Below, one piece after another: positions 54,749 to 64,000 of a stretch of DNA of 64,000 bases (the stretch's first letter is position 1; every line of letters starts with the position of its first letter). Under the pieces are notes generated by a model. That model made no database searches. It worked only from the letters and a program-made list of their open reading frames with translations, and had not been told where the DNA came from. The translations under genes and the position numbers were made by a program. Source of the stretch: Roridomyces roridus (Eukaryota; Basidiomycota; Agaricomycetes; Agaricales; Mycenaceae); NCBI GenBank assembly GCA_029378245.1, contig JARKIF010000007.1, positions 1,984,001 to 2,048,000 on the forward strand, read 5' to 3'.

Positions 54749-56852
54749 TCATCTGAGCCTGCACCGCTCAGTGAGTGAATTTACGACATAGAAAGGCAAT
54801 CCAAACTCATTAAAATTCACGGCGATGCGCGGGTCTAGATTCAGGGTGTAACCTTTTGCACTCGGGACAACCTCGGTGAGTCGCGGGCTGAGGTTCATGT
54901 GCATCATCCTAAGGTTGGGAAAATGTTCGTGGATGCCGGAAAAGTATCCATCTAGTGTTTGTCGCCCGTCTGAAGGAACACGGCATAGGTTGACCATGAG
55001 GACCGAAATGCGATCCCGGACTTCTGGAAGCAATCGGTACAGGTTTAGACACAAATTCTCCCAGTCATCGCAGGCATGCTCCAGGCTGAGCTGGTCAACT
55101 CCGGAAAAGAGGGGAATGGCGATATTGTTTACTGTCGACATCTGCAAGGCGGATTAACGCCCGCATACGTGTAACGACAGTAATTTAATTGTTTCGAGAG
55201 ATCCCGAAAGACCATCGGTGAGGTCATCACGGATGTGGTATCCCAGCTTGAATGCCTCGAGGCTCCGTATATCGAACGGACACTGAGCGCCCCGCAGCCA
55301 TATGGAATCAAACGAGCCCAAGCTCGCGAGGGACTCCAGCTTGCTCCGTCTGTTTCCCATCTTGAAATCATGCACCGGCTCTGGCCGATGTCCAATGCCA
55401 TCTGCAATGGCCAAATTCAAATGCTTGATACTGGACGAGCATCCGTCCCACATCGTTAAGAAATCGTCCCAATGATTGAGTGGGTACTCGAGGGAAACTG
55501 ATACGAGGGAAGGAGTTTTGACCAAGAGGCTGATGGCCTGTGCCTCTGATGCGTGCGAGAGGCGACTGGTGCCGCAGATATGAAGAGTCGTGAGACGAGG
55601 AAGGAGAGTTCGGCAATTCGTTGTAGATGACCTTCGAGGTTCTCCGTCATCCGCACGAGATAATAAGTAGATCATAATCTGCCAGACGAATTCCACAAAA
55701 TGCGGGGAGCCTTCCAATGTGGCCAACAGTGGACCAGATCGATCAGAACTGAGGGCAGGAGAGAATTCGATTGTTGAAAAGATGTGCGATTGCGACGGAT
55801 AGACCCAGGAGCGGGCAACGAGGCAACGAGCGCGCTAGCAGATCCTTTTTGAGCTGGATGAAGCCGAGTGTATGCTCTAAAAGGAGTGCGTAGTGAGTTG
55901 TTATAACTCCGATCATGTCGCGTTTCCATAACGGGCTTATCAAAGCCGCTATCTCCACTACTTATCTCCTCCTTTCCCTCATCGCGTCGCGACTCTCCGT
56001 GCGCCCCACACCCGTTTTTGAAAGTATCCAGGTCGGGATCCACATCAAGACGGCTTCAAGCAGTCTGCGTTTCGAGACATTTATGCGGGGCCTGGGCCAA
56101 ATCGGTGAACGCTTCGTCGGCAACCAGGTTGCGAGTCCGAGTCGGATAGGGCACTCCGGGAGTGGAGAGTCCCAGTTGGGAGCAGATGTGACGGGTGAGC
56201 TTCCCCTTGGCTGAAATCTAGGTGAAGGCCTCAATGGGAGGAGGTAGATGACTCGGAGGAGTGATAAGAAAGTGCAGGAGTTGGTATGTGTTTTCCTTCA
56301 TCTCCTCCATCCCTCGTCTAATTTCTGGGCCGAATCCTGCACACTAACCGACCCACTGCTCTAACACCACACCATCATTTTGCTCATGAACGCGGTGCTC
56401 GACGCTGGGAGCGGCCAGTCATCGTGACAACGGGTCCCAAGTCAACATGGCTCGAGAAAACGGGAGCGTCCTATGACCGGCTCTGTCGCTGCCTCAGCCT
56501 CCTTTCTGTGCCAACTACTACTACTTCAAGCTTCAATTCGAACCCCCATAATTCCCACACTCCGAACTGTTCCCACTGCCAACCCACTGCTCATTTGGGG
56601 CGCAGGCGGGATCGGTCATCGAACATCCGCTAGTGGATTGATTTTTTGTACCCTAGACACTGTGGAAATACTATGTAGATAAGTACCTCCAATGGCCTTG
56701 CTATGTCGAGCCAAGTCGAGCTCTCGAGCACAGACGCCCGCTCGCCGCATAATTTTGTCTAGCCGAAATGAAAGCGCGATTTGATCGGAGTGGTAACAAG
56801 GCACTCAAGACTGCTCTAAAAGCTCGGGGATTTTGAGGGGATTCTGGGTCAT
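54749..56852 (-). pseudogene. F-box-like copy D, interrupted by a hAT-like element
   Basis: The first 12 codons (MTQNPLKIPELL) lie at about 56,817-56,852, then a 931-bp insertion follows, and the gene resumes at 55,882 with EHTLGFIQLKKDLLA. A second defect follows at once: a duplication of the 'ctcgttgc' word, net +4 nt compared with copy C, shifts the frame before the SHIFSTIEF part. From about 55,726 the family frame is open again (LLPRLTTLHICGTSRLS, LVSVSLEYPLNHWDDFL, IKHLNLAI, GSLETIKLLSLH). A very short 27-nt intron leads to exon 2 (PLFSGVDQLSLEHACDDW, EHFPNLRMMHMNL), which ends at 54749. The sequence upstream of 56,852 still resembles the promoter of copy A. The gene is dead, and is the right outer member of the mirror. 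Confidence 0.75.
55883..56813. mobile_element. hAT-like non-autonomous element, 931 bp, inside F-box D
   Basis: Flanked by a perfect 8-bp duplication CTCTAAAA (55875-55882 and 56814-56821). The ends are imperfect inverted repeats of about 45 bp sharing ACTCCGATC and TCGCG; read inward, the right end starts CAGTCTTGAGTG, typical of hAT, while the left end has lost the CAG. No transposase frame is seen; short frames inside are not recognisable. Removing it and one 8-bp copy restores the continuous F-box N-terminus (IPELLEHTLGF). Confidence 0.8.
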
Positions 56853-59698
56853 TCTGAATGAGAACAAATTAGCATCGTCCAAGTTTCATGCCGCGTTTCG
56901 TGGTCACACACCAGAGTAGCAGACAAGGAAGCTGTGCAGCCGATCAAAAATCGATTATCCGTTCTTTAAGATTATGTCTCCTTTTTGTTTGTACAACTGT
57001 CAGTCTATCCCCTAATGGACTTTCTTCTTACGGTCGTCTGGCTCAGCGAAGGGCTTTCTTACAGCTTTTCAACAGATTATCAACAGCTTTTTCAACAGCT
57101 TTGTGGGACCCTTCGTTTCCATTTTGATTAATCTCCACAGCTTTTAATACTGCACGGAACAGCAGTGGAGCAACCATTGGCGGGACGATGACGCATCGCC
57201 CGGCATGGCACGCACATATAGAGAGTCCAAGAGAATACCCGGATTGCTGTCATTTCCCCCACTTTCCCCCATACTCATCTCTTCCTGCCCCATGTGACTA
57301 CTTATTCGCTCTTGGTTATTGGCGTTCAAAACGGTTCAATTCCTCCAAAAATGCTCTGTCTGCGATCTACAATCAAGCGCTGTCTCAAGAGTCAAGTGTC
57401 GTCAAGCCTAGCTTCTGGGTACTTCGCGGACCCCGTTTTCCTCGCAGTATTGCATTCAGAAGTTAGAACTTTCCGACTGAGCTGCAGCCTGCGCCATCCG
57501 TCGTCGCTCGATATTCAAACCTGCCTCGGAGTGCGTTCATCATCCCACCGGCTCGAATTGAACATTTCGACCCTGGTGGGCAAATACGATTCCGTGCTCG
57601 CGTTCCGACCGCGAGCAACCGTAGCCGTCTTCTAGGGACTGGCACACTCGACAGGATACGCGGAAAACAGGGTGCAACGGTGCGTGATGTCTTGAGCTCC
57701 CGGGCCGCTGTGACGTGGGGTGTATTAAAATGTGCCTCATTGACTCTGGGGTGCACTCACCTGTCTGCCGGCGCCGTCTCGCTTCACGCCACTACGCGTC
57801 GTACCTCCCGGCCGTCCCTATCCAACTCGACCAGCCCTCAATGCCTCCTTCCGTTTACGCTTTCACGTTCCCGAATCTGTGTCCATGGACAACATGGCCC
57901 TAGAACTTCCGGGTTACTCTCGTGCCGGCCCCTTCCTATACCACTGCCGGGGAGCGTGCGAGGAGAGCTTGCAGAACGATGCGCATGCGCGGAGGGGCCT
58001 GGGACGGTGGCATACATGTGAGTGAATTGCCTACCTTTCTGGCCCCGCGCGGTCTTACGGAGTTTGCTTCAAGAACCGGAGCTTCCGACTGGGTCGACCA
58101 TGCGTAGAATTTAGGACAAGCCAGTCACCATCGGACCTCGGTCGACCACCGAACGAGTACCACCATGGCGCTGATACGACTGCGTATTTCGCACGCGTGA
58201 AATCTGGCTATTTAGCTGTTTTGGTGCGCACACCAATGCCTCTGTCAGGTGATATACAATAAGGGATAGGACCGAGCTCCGTGTCGCTATTCGTGTATTA
58301 ATGAGACAAGTACAAGTCGTCAGTACACTACGCTTGGCTATTCGTTCAAGTGGTCGGTGGTAGTGACTCCAATAGGCGGTTCGCGGGGACTACTACTTGT
58401 GGAGATACCATACCCAAGGAGATATACCAAGCCCAGGTGTATTCAGGAATGAGCTAGACTAGCTACAGAGCAAAGACGAAGGTTGCGCGGACGCGCAGTA
58501 CTATTATGACAAGGTTCGCGGAGTACCTCGCGGACCGGTATAAGTCTATATATATGTATACAAACAGAGTGGCTCGTGTAGGCGAGTTGGAGGAAATACT
58601 ACCATTCGTTCCGGTATTGAAGAGACACCCAGAAAAGAGATGACAAGTGGGCGATTCGAACTCGCGCAGGCACACTAGGATGATCGAGAGCTGATCCGAG
58701 TACGATCATGATCATGGAAAGCGGCGGAGTCGCGGCAGACGATCAGAGCGATGATCGCGTCTGACAGAATATGCCAGGAGTAAGCTCTGGATGACGAAGA
58801 TGGCGGACCGAGGTTATTTATGGACCTGGGTCGAGGGCTGTAGTCATAATGGGAGCTGGCTCAGCAAGAGAGTGTAATGAAACGACGGGATCAAATTACT
58901 AGGCCAATCGGCTCGAATGCCAAGGCGGCATGACCACCGATCAGATGGGCCAAGCAGCGACATAAGCAGCAGTACCACGCGAAGCGGTTCGAGGGGATGT
59001 AATATAGGTGACAGGACACCTAGGGTTATAGGGAAAGTACGGAAATAGGGATGGCAGGCGCGTAATAGTAGTTATATCATCAGACCAGTAGGGAGTAGTA
59101 TATAAGGCCTGTAGATCCCGCCCTTGCAGCATTGCATTGTACGCCTTCTTGCCTAGACATTGGGTCGAAGCTTGATCTGTGGTTATAGTGCAGTCTTGTG
59201 ACTTCCGCGGAGATTTGTTGTATCATTTCTCTTAGCTTAGACGCAATATCAAAGGCACCCGAGCTCTGGTTCAACTTGGGTCAGCTATAGTAACATACTT
59301 AAGGGGTAGTGGGTTGCCCTCTGTGCTATAGTTCCTCTTCGTGTTGTATCGAAGTTGTATTGGTGTTTTGGATATTGTGTGTTTCGGTCAATAAAATATA
59401 AAACCTTTTAACATCGTAACCTCGTGTTCGTTGTGAGCAGTCTACAAACCAGTCAAGAGATTCCTCTTAGTTCAAAGACATTGAACTTGGTGTGAAACCT
59501 CGAGAATCAACCTACAAGCTTCCGAGAACCAAACCGCGGAGTATCAGTCTTATCTGTATACTTCAGACGACCCCGTGCTTTTACGTGTAAAGACTGATAC
59601 GCCGAGCCGCTGTTTCGGCGATCGTGTTGCCGTGAGCGCAGCACTAGTCTTTGACATGAGAATGGGCGCTTCTACACACTTTTTTACGGGCTTTTCGA
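56853..59698. other. Gene-poor 2.8-kb region
   Basis: The first 150 bp match the promoter of F-box copy A. At 57,062-57,105 three 'caacagctttt'-like words stand in a row. No supportable gene lies in 57,130-58,700; frames reach 113 codons at most. From 58,700 to 59,500 the sequence looks element-derived (TA-rich words, AATAAA near 59,391), but no ends were found. An 11-bp perfect inverted repeat (GTATCAGTCTT at 59541-59551 and its complement at 59590-59600) sits 100 bp before the next gene and could be a promoter hairpin. Confidence 0.4.
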
Positions 59699-61503
59699 AT
59701 GGACCGTCTCTCAAAACTATGGCCGAGTCGGGCGGTCACTGGCGGAAATTATGAGCTGCTCCCCACCAGCCAGGACCAATCATCCAATGACGACATTCGC
59801 AGCCACGCGTCAAGTTTCTCCCGACGAAAACGACTCTGTGCCCGGCCACTCTCTCCCAAGTGGCTTGCCACTGGCTTCGTCGTCGTGCTCATTCTCGGAG
59901 GCCTGTATGTCTACTCGGGTCGCTCTGCCGACGTCGATGATCCACTACCCACGACTCCCGAACCTCTGCCCGCGGATGCCCCGGTGGAGCAGCAGCCAGA
60001 TGTAATTCCGGATACACCCACTCCTCCACGTCCCCCGCCTCTATACGAGGAATACAACGAGCGCGAGCGGCTTCTCCCCCAGCACAACATATTCGCGGCC
60101 TCACCCGACGGCTCCCATGCCAAGTTCCTATGGTTCGCAAACCATGGCTCCCGTGCGTGTCTTTACTCGTCTCTCACCCGTGGCGCTGACAAGAGCAAAC
60201 AGACTTTGGGTGGGGAAACTACATGCAGGAGATGCTGCTGAACGCGTATCTGGCCTACTCTGCACAGCGCTCGTACGTCGGTTGTCACCATCATGAGCTG
60301 GCACTAAGCATCTTAGATACGTCTTCGACAATTACACATGGGAGCGGGAGGGCCCTGATATCGCCGACTGGAACGGGAAGCCCATACCCGCGCGGATACC
60401 CTTGTCGGTGTTCCTCTCAGGTGCGTCGTCCGTCGCTACGGTCTACCTCATCTCATGCCGTTGTCCAGGGCCTATAGTCGGCGGGCCCATGCCCGACCCG
60501 ACGTTCCCCGATCCGTATCGCGTCAATATTCCCTCGAAATCTGCCCACAGGACAGAAAATTCGTAGTCGACACGCGAAAAATACAAGAAAAGCTGCACCA
60601 GAACCCGACAGCCTCGGAAATTGTCGAAAAATGGGTCGAGGAGCTCAAGAGAATTGATGAGCCGTGCGTTGAGATCCACCAGGGTAGTCCCGCGTTATTC
60701 GACTACGAGTGAGGAATCCCCATTGTTCCTCGCGCCTCTCGTTGACCTCCTTCAGAATAACGAATACCGACCGCGTCCTCGACATCTTCCCCTCCCTCTC
60801 AAAATCCCCCATCCTGGCCAACTTTGGCTGGTCCCCCCTCATCCTCGAAGCCTTCAACGACAACCTCGAATACTTCGTCTCCCCCTCCGACCTCGACGCC
60901 CCACCATCGACGACAACAACCTCCCTCACACCGCTCAAAGGCCTCCTCGCACTCCACGTCCGCCGCGGGGACTACGAAACCTGGTGCGAAAACACGTACA
61001 ACAACGGCATGTCCTACACGGGGTTCAACTCCTTCACGGAGCTTCCGGACAAGTACACCCCGTCGCACCGCCCGGGGTCGAAGACGACAATGGAGGATTC
61101 GATGCGGCATTGTCTGCCCTCGATCGAGCAGATTGTGAAGCGGGTGATGGACGTGGCGGGCGAGGGCACGACGACAACGCGTGTGTACGTATTGACGAAT
61201 GGCTCGCGTCCGTGGCTTGCGGAGCTCAAAGCTGCGCTTGAGGCTGCACGCAAGTGGCCTGGAGGGGTTGCCACCAGTCGGGATTTGGAGCTGTCGTGGG
61301 AGGCCAAGTTTGTTGCCGAGGCGGTGGATATGTATGTTGCGTCGAGGGCCGAGAGGTTCATTGGGAATGGGGTGAGTACAGACTGCGAGTCTGCCTGCCT
61401 GATACTGATCTGTTGATGCTAGTTTTCGAGCTTGACGTCGAATATTGTGCTCTTGAGGATGCATAATCCGGATCTGGATCCAACGAATACACGTTTCTGG
61501 TAG
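59699..61503 (+). CDS. GDP-fucose protein O-fucosyltransferase-like glycosyltransferase
   Basis: Type II membrane protein: a basic cytoplasmic tail of about 58 residues (MDRLSKLWPSRAVTGGNYEL ...) precedes one helix (WLATGFVVVLILGGLYVY), then a Pro-rich stem. Luminal exons read FGWGNYMQEMLLNAYLAYSA, YVFDNYTWEREGPDIADW, GPIVGGPMPDPT, SRQYSLEICPQ, ILANFGWSPLILEAF, the sugar-nucleotide segment LLALHVRRGDYETWCENTY, RVYVLTNGSRPWL and the end FSSLTSNIVLLRMHNP, stop 61501. HxRRGDxxxxC and FSSLTSN are typical of fungal O-fucosyltransferase-like enzymes. Six or so introns. One problem: between GPMPDPTFPD and PRSVSRQYSLE (about 60,500-60,525) the frame must shift by one base and no intron explains it. 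Either the gene is damaged or the assembly lacks a base. Confidence 0.78.
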
Positions 61504-61643
61504 AGTTTCCTGTAGGTAGTAGAGTAGCTCTGGGACTTATATATACAGGCTGGTAATTTATTGTAATGCTAATGGAAAGGGATTGTACATGCAGTAGATA
61601 CCAGAGTCCCCACAAAACAAAATGAATACCATTCGTTCAAGCA

Positions 61644-63776
61644 TCACGCAGCTTTGAAGGTCTAGATTCTCTCAGCACAAGTATCCAAGTCAAACGAATA
61701 ACTCACTTTGATGATCCTATCAGCCTCCATCCGCTTCCGTACATTTTGCACCAAGCGCAGAATATCTTGGGCCAGGAAGAGCGGGATAACGATGGCCATG
61801 ATCGGGAGGGCTATTGCCCAGAAGCTATCGCGGGTATGAAAGAGAGGAATAAAATATGTGGGGAGAGGCGCACATGACATCCGAGTGCGTGGGGTGTAAA
61901 GTTGTCCACATGAACGCGAAGTTCATGCCAAAGTACCTGGTAAAATCAAAATCAACGGTGAATCTTTTGAGGAAGAGATAAATAAATAGTTTACCCGGTG
62001 AGGAATGTGAGCGGGAGGAATATGACTGTTACGAGCATGAGTCGGCGCCTGTCAAGCGATATGAATAAACAGTAAAGGAAGCAGGGGGGAAGGCGAACAT
62101 GACTTCGTTCAGCTCGTAGGATGTCATCTACAGGCATGTCAGTCAATATTGGATCAAAATAAGCGCTTTTACTCGCATTGAATGTATAATCAACCAAGTT
62201 CTGCCCAATCCCCGCAATCACATCGACTTGGTTCAAAACGTAGTCCATATTGTTGCTCACATCCGCCTGGAGACTTGAAGTTGTAGCTTAACATCCCAAA
62301 GAATAATCAAACGCACGTACCAAGTAGATATTCGCCTTGTGGCTCATCCAGCCCTTTGCCTTGCCTTTCACCCCGGTACCATCCTCGCCTCCCCCAACAG
62401 CATCCATCTCGGCGATAGCCTCCGCCCGGTCAGCATCATACCGCCTCAACCCATATATGACCGTCTTGATTGGCCCCAGGGTCCGCCGATGGAGAATCAA
62501 GTCCGCGCAGAGCACATGCAGATGCAGGACGGTGTCGATATCAGGCTTGGTCATGATCTTCTTTTCGAGGTGCTGGATTTTGGTCTTGTACGCGTCGACG
62601 ACTTCGAGCGCTTTGTCTGTTATGAGGCTGAGGAGACTTTGGACTAGCATCGGCGCGTCGGCGGAGGTGCGGAGTGCCGTGTCGAATTGACGGAGGCGGT
62701 GTGCGATGGGGGCGGTCGTTTCGAGATTGGGTGTGGAGTGGATTGAGATGACGGTCCCTGCAGAGCTCGAGGTTCATGATGCGTTCCAATGAAGCGTAGA
62801 CGGGGAACTCACCATCACGGAGGAGAAAGATGAACATGGGAACTACGTTGACGTTCACCCGCTCGTGGCGCTTCAGAACTCGGAGCGCGGCGTCCTGTGC
62901 ACGGCGCTGAGCATCGGCTTTGACGGCAGCGGCATGCATCTTGAAAAATTGAGACACATTGTGGTCCTTGTTTTGGAGGACAGGCAAATCGGACGCATCA
63001 GAGGGCGAATCGGAGGACGAAAGGTCGGCGCTCGAAATTGTCTCGGTGAGATCCGCGTCCGAGTTTTTACCCTGCAGCTCGTGGCAGAGGATACGGAGGA
63101 ATAGATGTTGTGCGTAATAGTCCGCTTTCGACCTCACCCTTGAGTTAGAATGGAAGACGTCTTCCAACGCAAGGGGATGCAAGTCTAGTGAAAATCATTA
63201 TATTGGGGCAAGACAGAAAAGTCAGCTTAACGCACCATATCTCAGCGACACGGCTTTAACCACGTCCCAACTCAACCCCCCAATATTTATCCAGCGAACC
63301 TTGACCCAGGGCTGCCTCGCACTCGTACTCGGGTCATTCATAAACCGTATGAACTCCTCATTATTCTTCATCCGCTGAACATTGCATCCCACCGAAGAGT
63401 AGTCGACCACTTCGACGACACACTCCTCCTGAATCCACCCAAACTCAAGGTCCGCGGTGGCGCGCCGGGGGTCAATGCCTGGTTCGGCACCAGCAGCGCG
63501 TCCATGACGGGCAGTGGCCATAATGTTCGTTCCTCTGTGCAGTGCGATGACTTTGCGTACTGCACGACGGAAGCGGTCTCGAGGCTGGAGAGCAGATACT
63601 GGGGAACGTACACCCGGCGTGGCTCGAGAGCGCGCAGACTCTTTGGTGCGGATCTTCTGCAAATTGACATGGTGGTGGGAAGTCGGGTCTGGAATAGGCG
63701 GCGGAGGATAAGCCTGTTCGAGGTCGGGGGTCAGGGAGCGCCCGTCGGAGTCGCTGAAGCTGTTTTCTCGAGCCAT
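61644..63776 (-). CDS. CorA-type Mg2+ transporter
   Basis: ATG 63776 starts MARENSFSDSDGRSLTPDLE. The long N-terminal cytoplasmic part includes the LHPLALEDVFHSNSRVRSKA motif (equivalent to HPLxxED in CorA), YYAQHLFLRILCHEL and a helix rich in charged residues (ITDKALEVVDAYKTKIQHLE). The pore region reads RRLMLVTVIFLPLTFLTG then YFGMNF, the GMN selectivity motif between the two terminal helices; the last helix is FWAIALPIMAIVIPLFLAQ. A final intron leads to TFKAA and the stop 61644-61646. About nine introns; one small exon before RRLML appears to be flanked by a GC donor, and its exact joins are unsettled. Function: magnesium (or other divalent) import across the plasma or vacuolar membrane. 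Confidence 0.85.
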
Positions 63777-64000
63777 GAGGAGCGGGACAGGCGAGGGAGC
63801 CTTGAGGCCAACGCAAGCATGGGAAAGTGCCCTCTATCACCACGACGACTGCCAGTGAGCTTAAGATATCCTTGCAGTGCGTATAATGACTCTGAGATCG
63901 CGGGTTGCCGTATGGAACAGCCATTGACTCATTGTAGTTGGATGATGGGCCTCGAGTTTTTGTCCAGGAACGTCCAGTTTCAAGAAAACGCTCGGTGGAT

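Larger units (their letters stand above)
41716..56852 (-). repeat. Right arm of the mirror-image duplication, with inserted elements
   Basis: Order DUF6534-2 reverse, NAT 2 forward, F-box D reverse: the exact mirror of 28,302-33,666. The arm is lengthened by the Helitron-like element (about 44.0-53.1 kb) between DUF6534 and NAT and by a 931-bp hAT-like element inside F-box D. Confidence 0.75.

Noticed and set aside
57294..57635. 113-codon plus frame between F-box D and the fucosyltransferase-like gene
   Set aside because: It starts with GTG, lacks motifs and has no supporting neighbours.
58640..58680. T-arm-like sequence (gattcgaactcgc) suggesting a tRNA on the minus strand
   Set aside because: The stem does not pair in the standard register and no D-arm, anticodon arm or acceptor stem can be folded around it.
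1..64000. CRISPR arrays, operons, bacterial promoters or ribosome binding sites
   Set aside because: The DNA is eukaryotic; no regularly spaced short repeats are present, and genes are intron-rich and monocistronic.

Overview
The window is fungal nuclear DNA, most likely from an agaricomycete (mushroom-forming basidiomycete; a Mycena-like Agaricales is my guess). Nearly every gene is cut by several 45-60 nt GT-AG introns. The gene families also fit: expanded F-box-like proteins, a DUF6534 membrane-protein pair, a C2/NACHT-type protein, HMG-box factors with an agaricomycete-type box, and a Helitron with a DUF6570-like N-terminus. All exon boundaries are read by eye; most product calls rest on motifs I recognise, not on searches.

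Left third (1-22,983): a truncated C2/NACHT-type gene at the edge, a broken NmrA-like gene, a nitronate monooxygenase, a tandem run of F-box-like genes and relics (4.9-10.6 kb), an alpha/beta hydrolase, HMG-box gene 1, a hAT-type MITE with a perfect 8-bp target duplication, the autophagy scaffold ATG11, and a sugar transporter.

Middle (23-41.2 kb): a repeat-rich stretch, a complex I subunit with twin CX9C motifs (NDUFB7 type), HMG-box gene 2, a frameshifted F-box gene, arylamine N-acetyltransferase 1, DUF6534 gene 1, a sedolisin-like protein whose two acidic active-site positions are changed, and an amino-acid/polyamine/choline (APC) permease.

Right third (41.7-64 kb): DUF6534 gene 2, an apparently intact 9-kb Helitron-like element, N-acetyltransferase 2, an F-box gene split by a 931-bp hAT-like insertion, a gene-poor stretch, a GDP-fucose O-fucosyltransferase-like gene with a probable frameshift, and a CorA-type Mg2+ transporter.

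The most striking architecture is a mirror image. The order F-box > / < NAT / DUF6534 > at 28.3-33.7 kb is repeated in reverse as < DUF6534 / NAT > / < F-box at 41.7-56.9 kb, around a unique centre holding the sedolisin and the permease. The Helitron lies in the right arm between DUF6534 and NAT. A second, weaker mirror is formed by F-box A with HMG 1 on the left and HMG 2 with F-box C on the right. The best candidate for something undescribed is the Helitron polyprotein, whose C-terminal ~280 residues carry a Cys box, two CXXC pairs and a His box in the order found in USP (C19) deubiquitinases.
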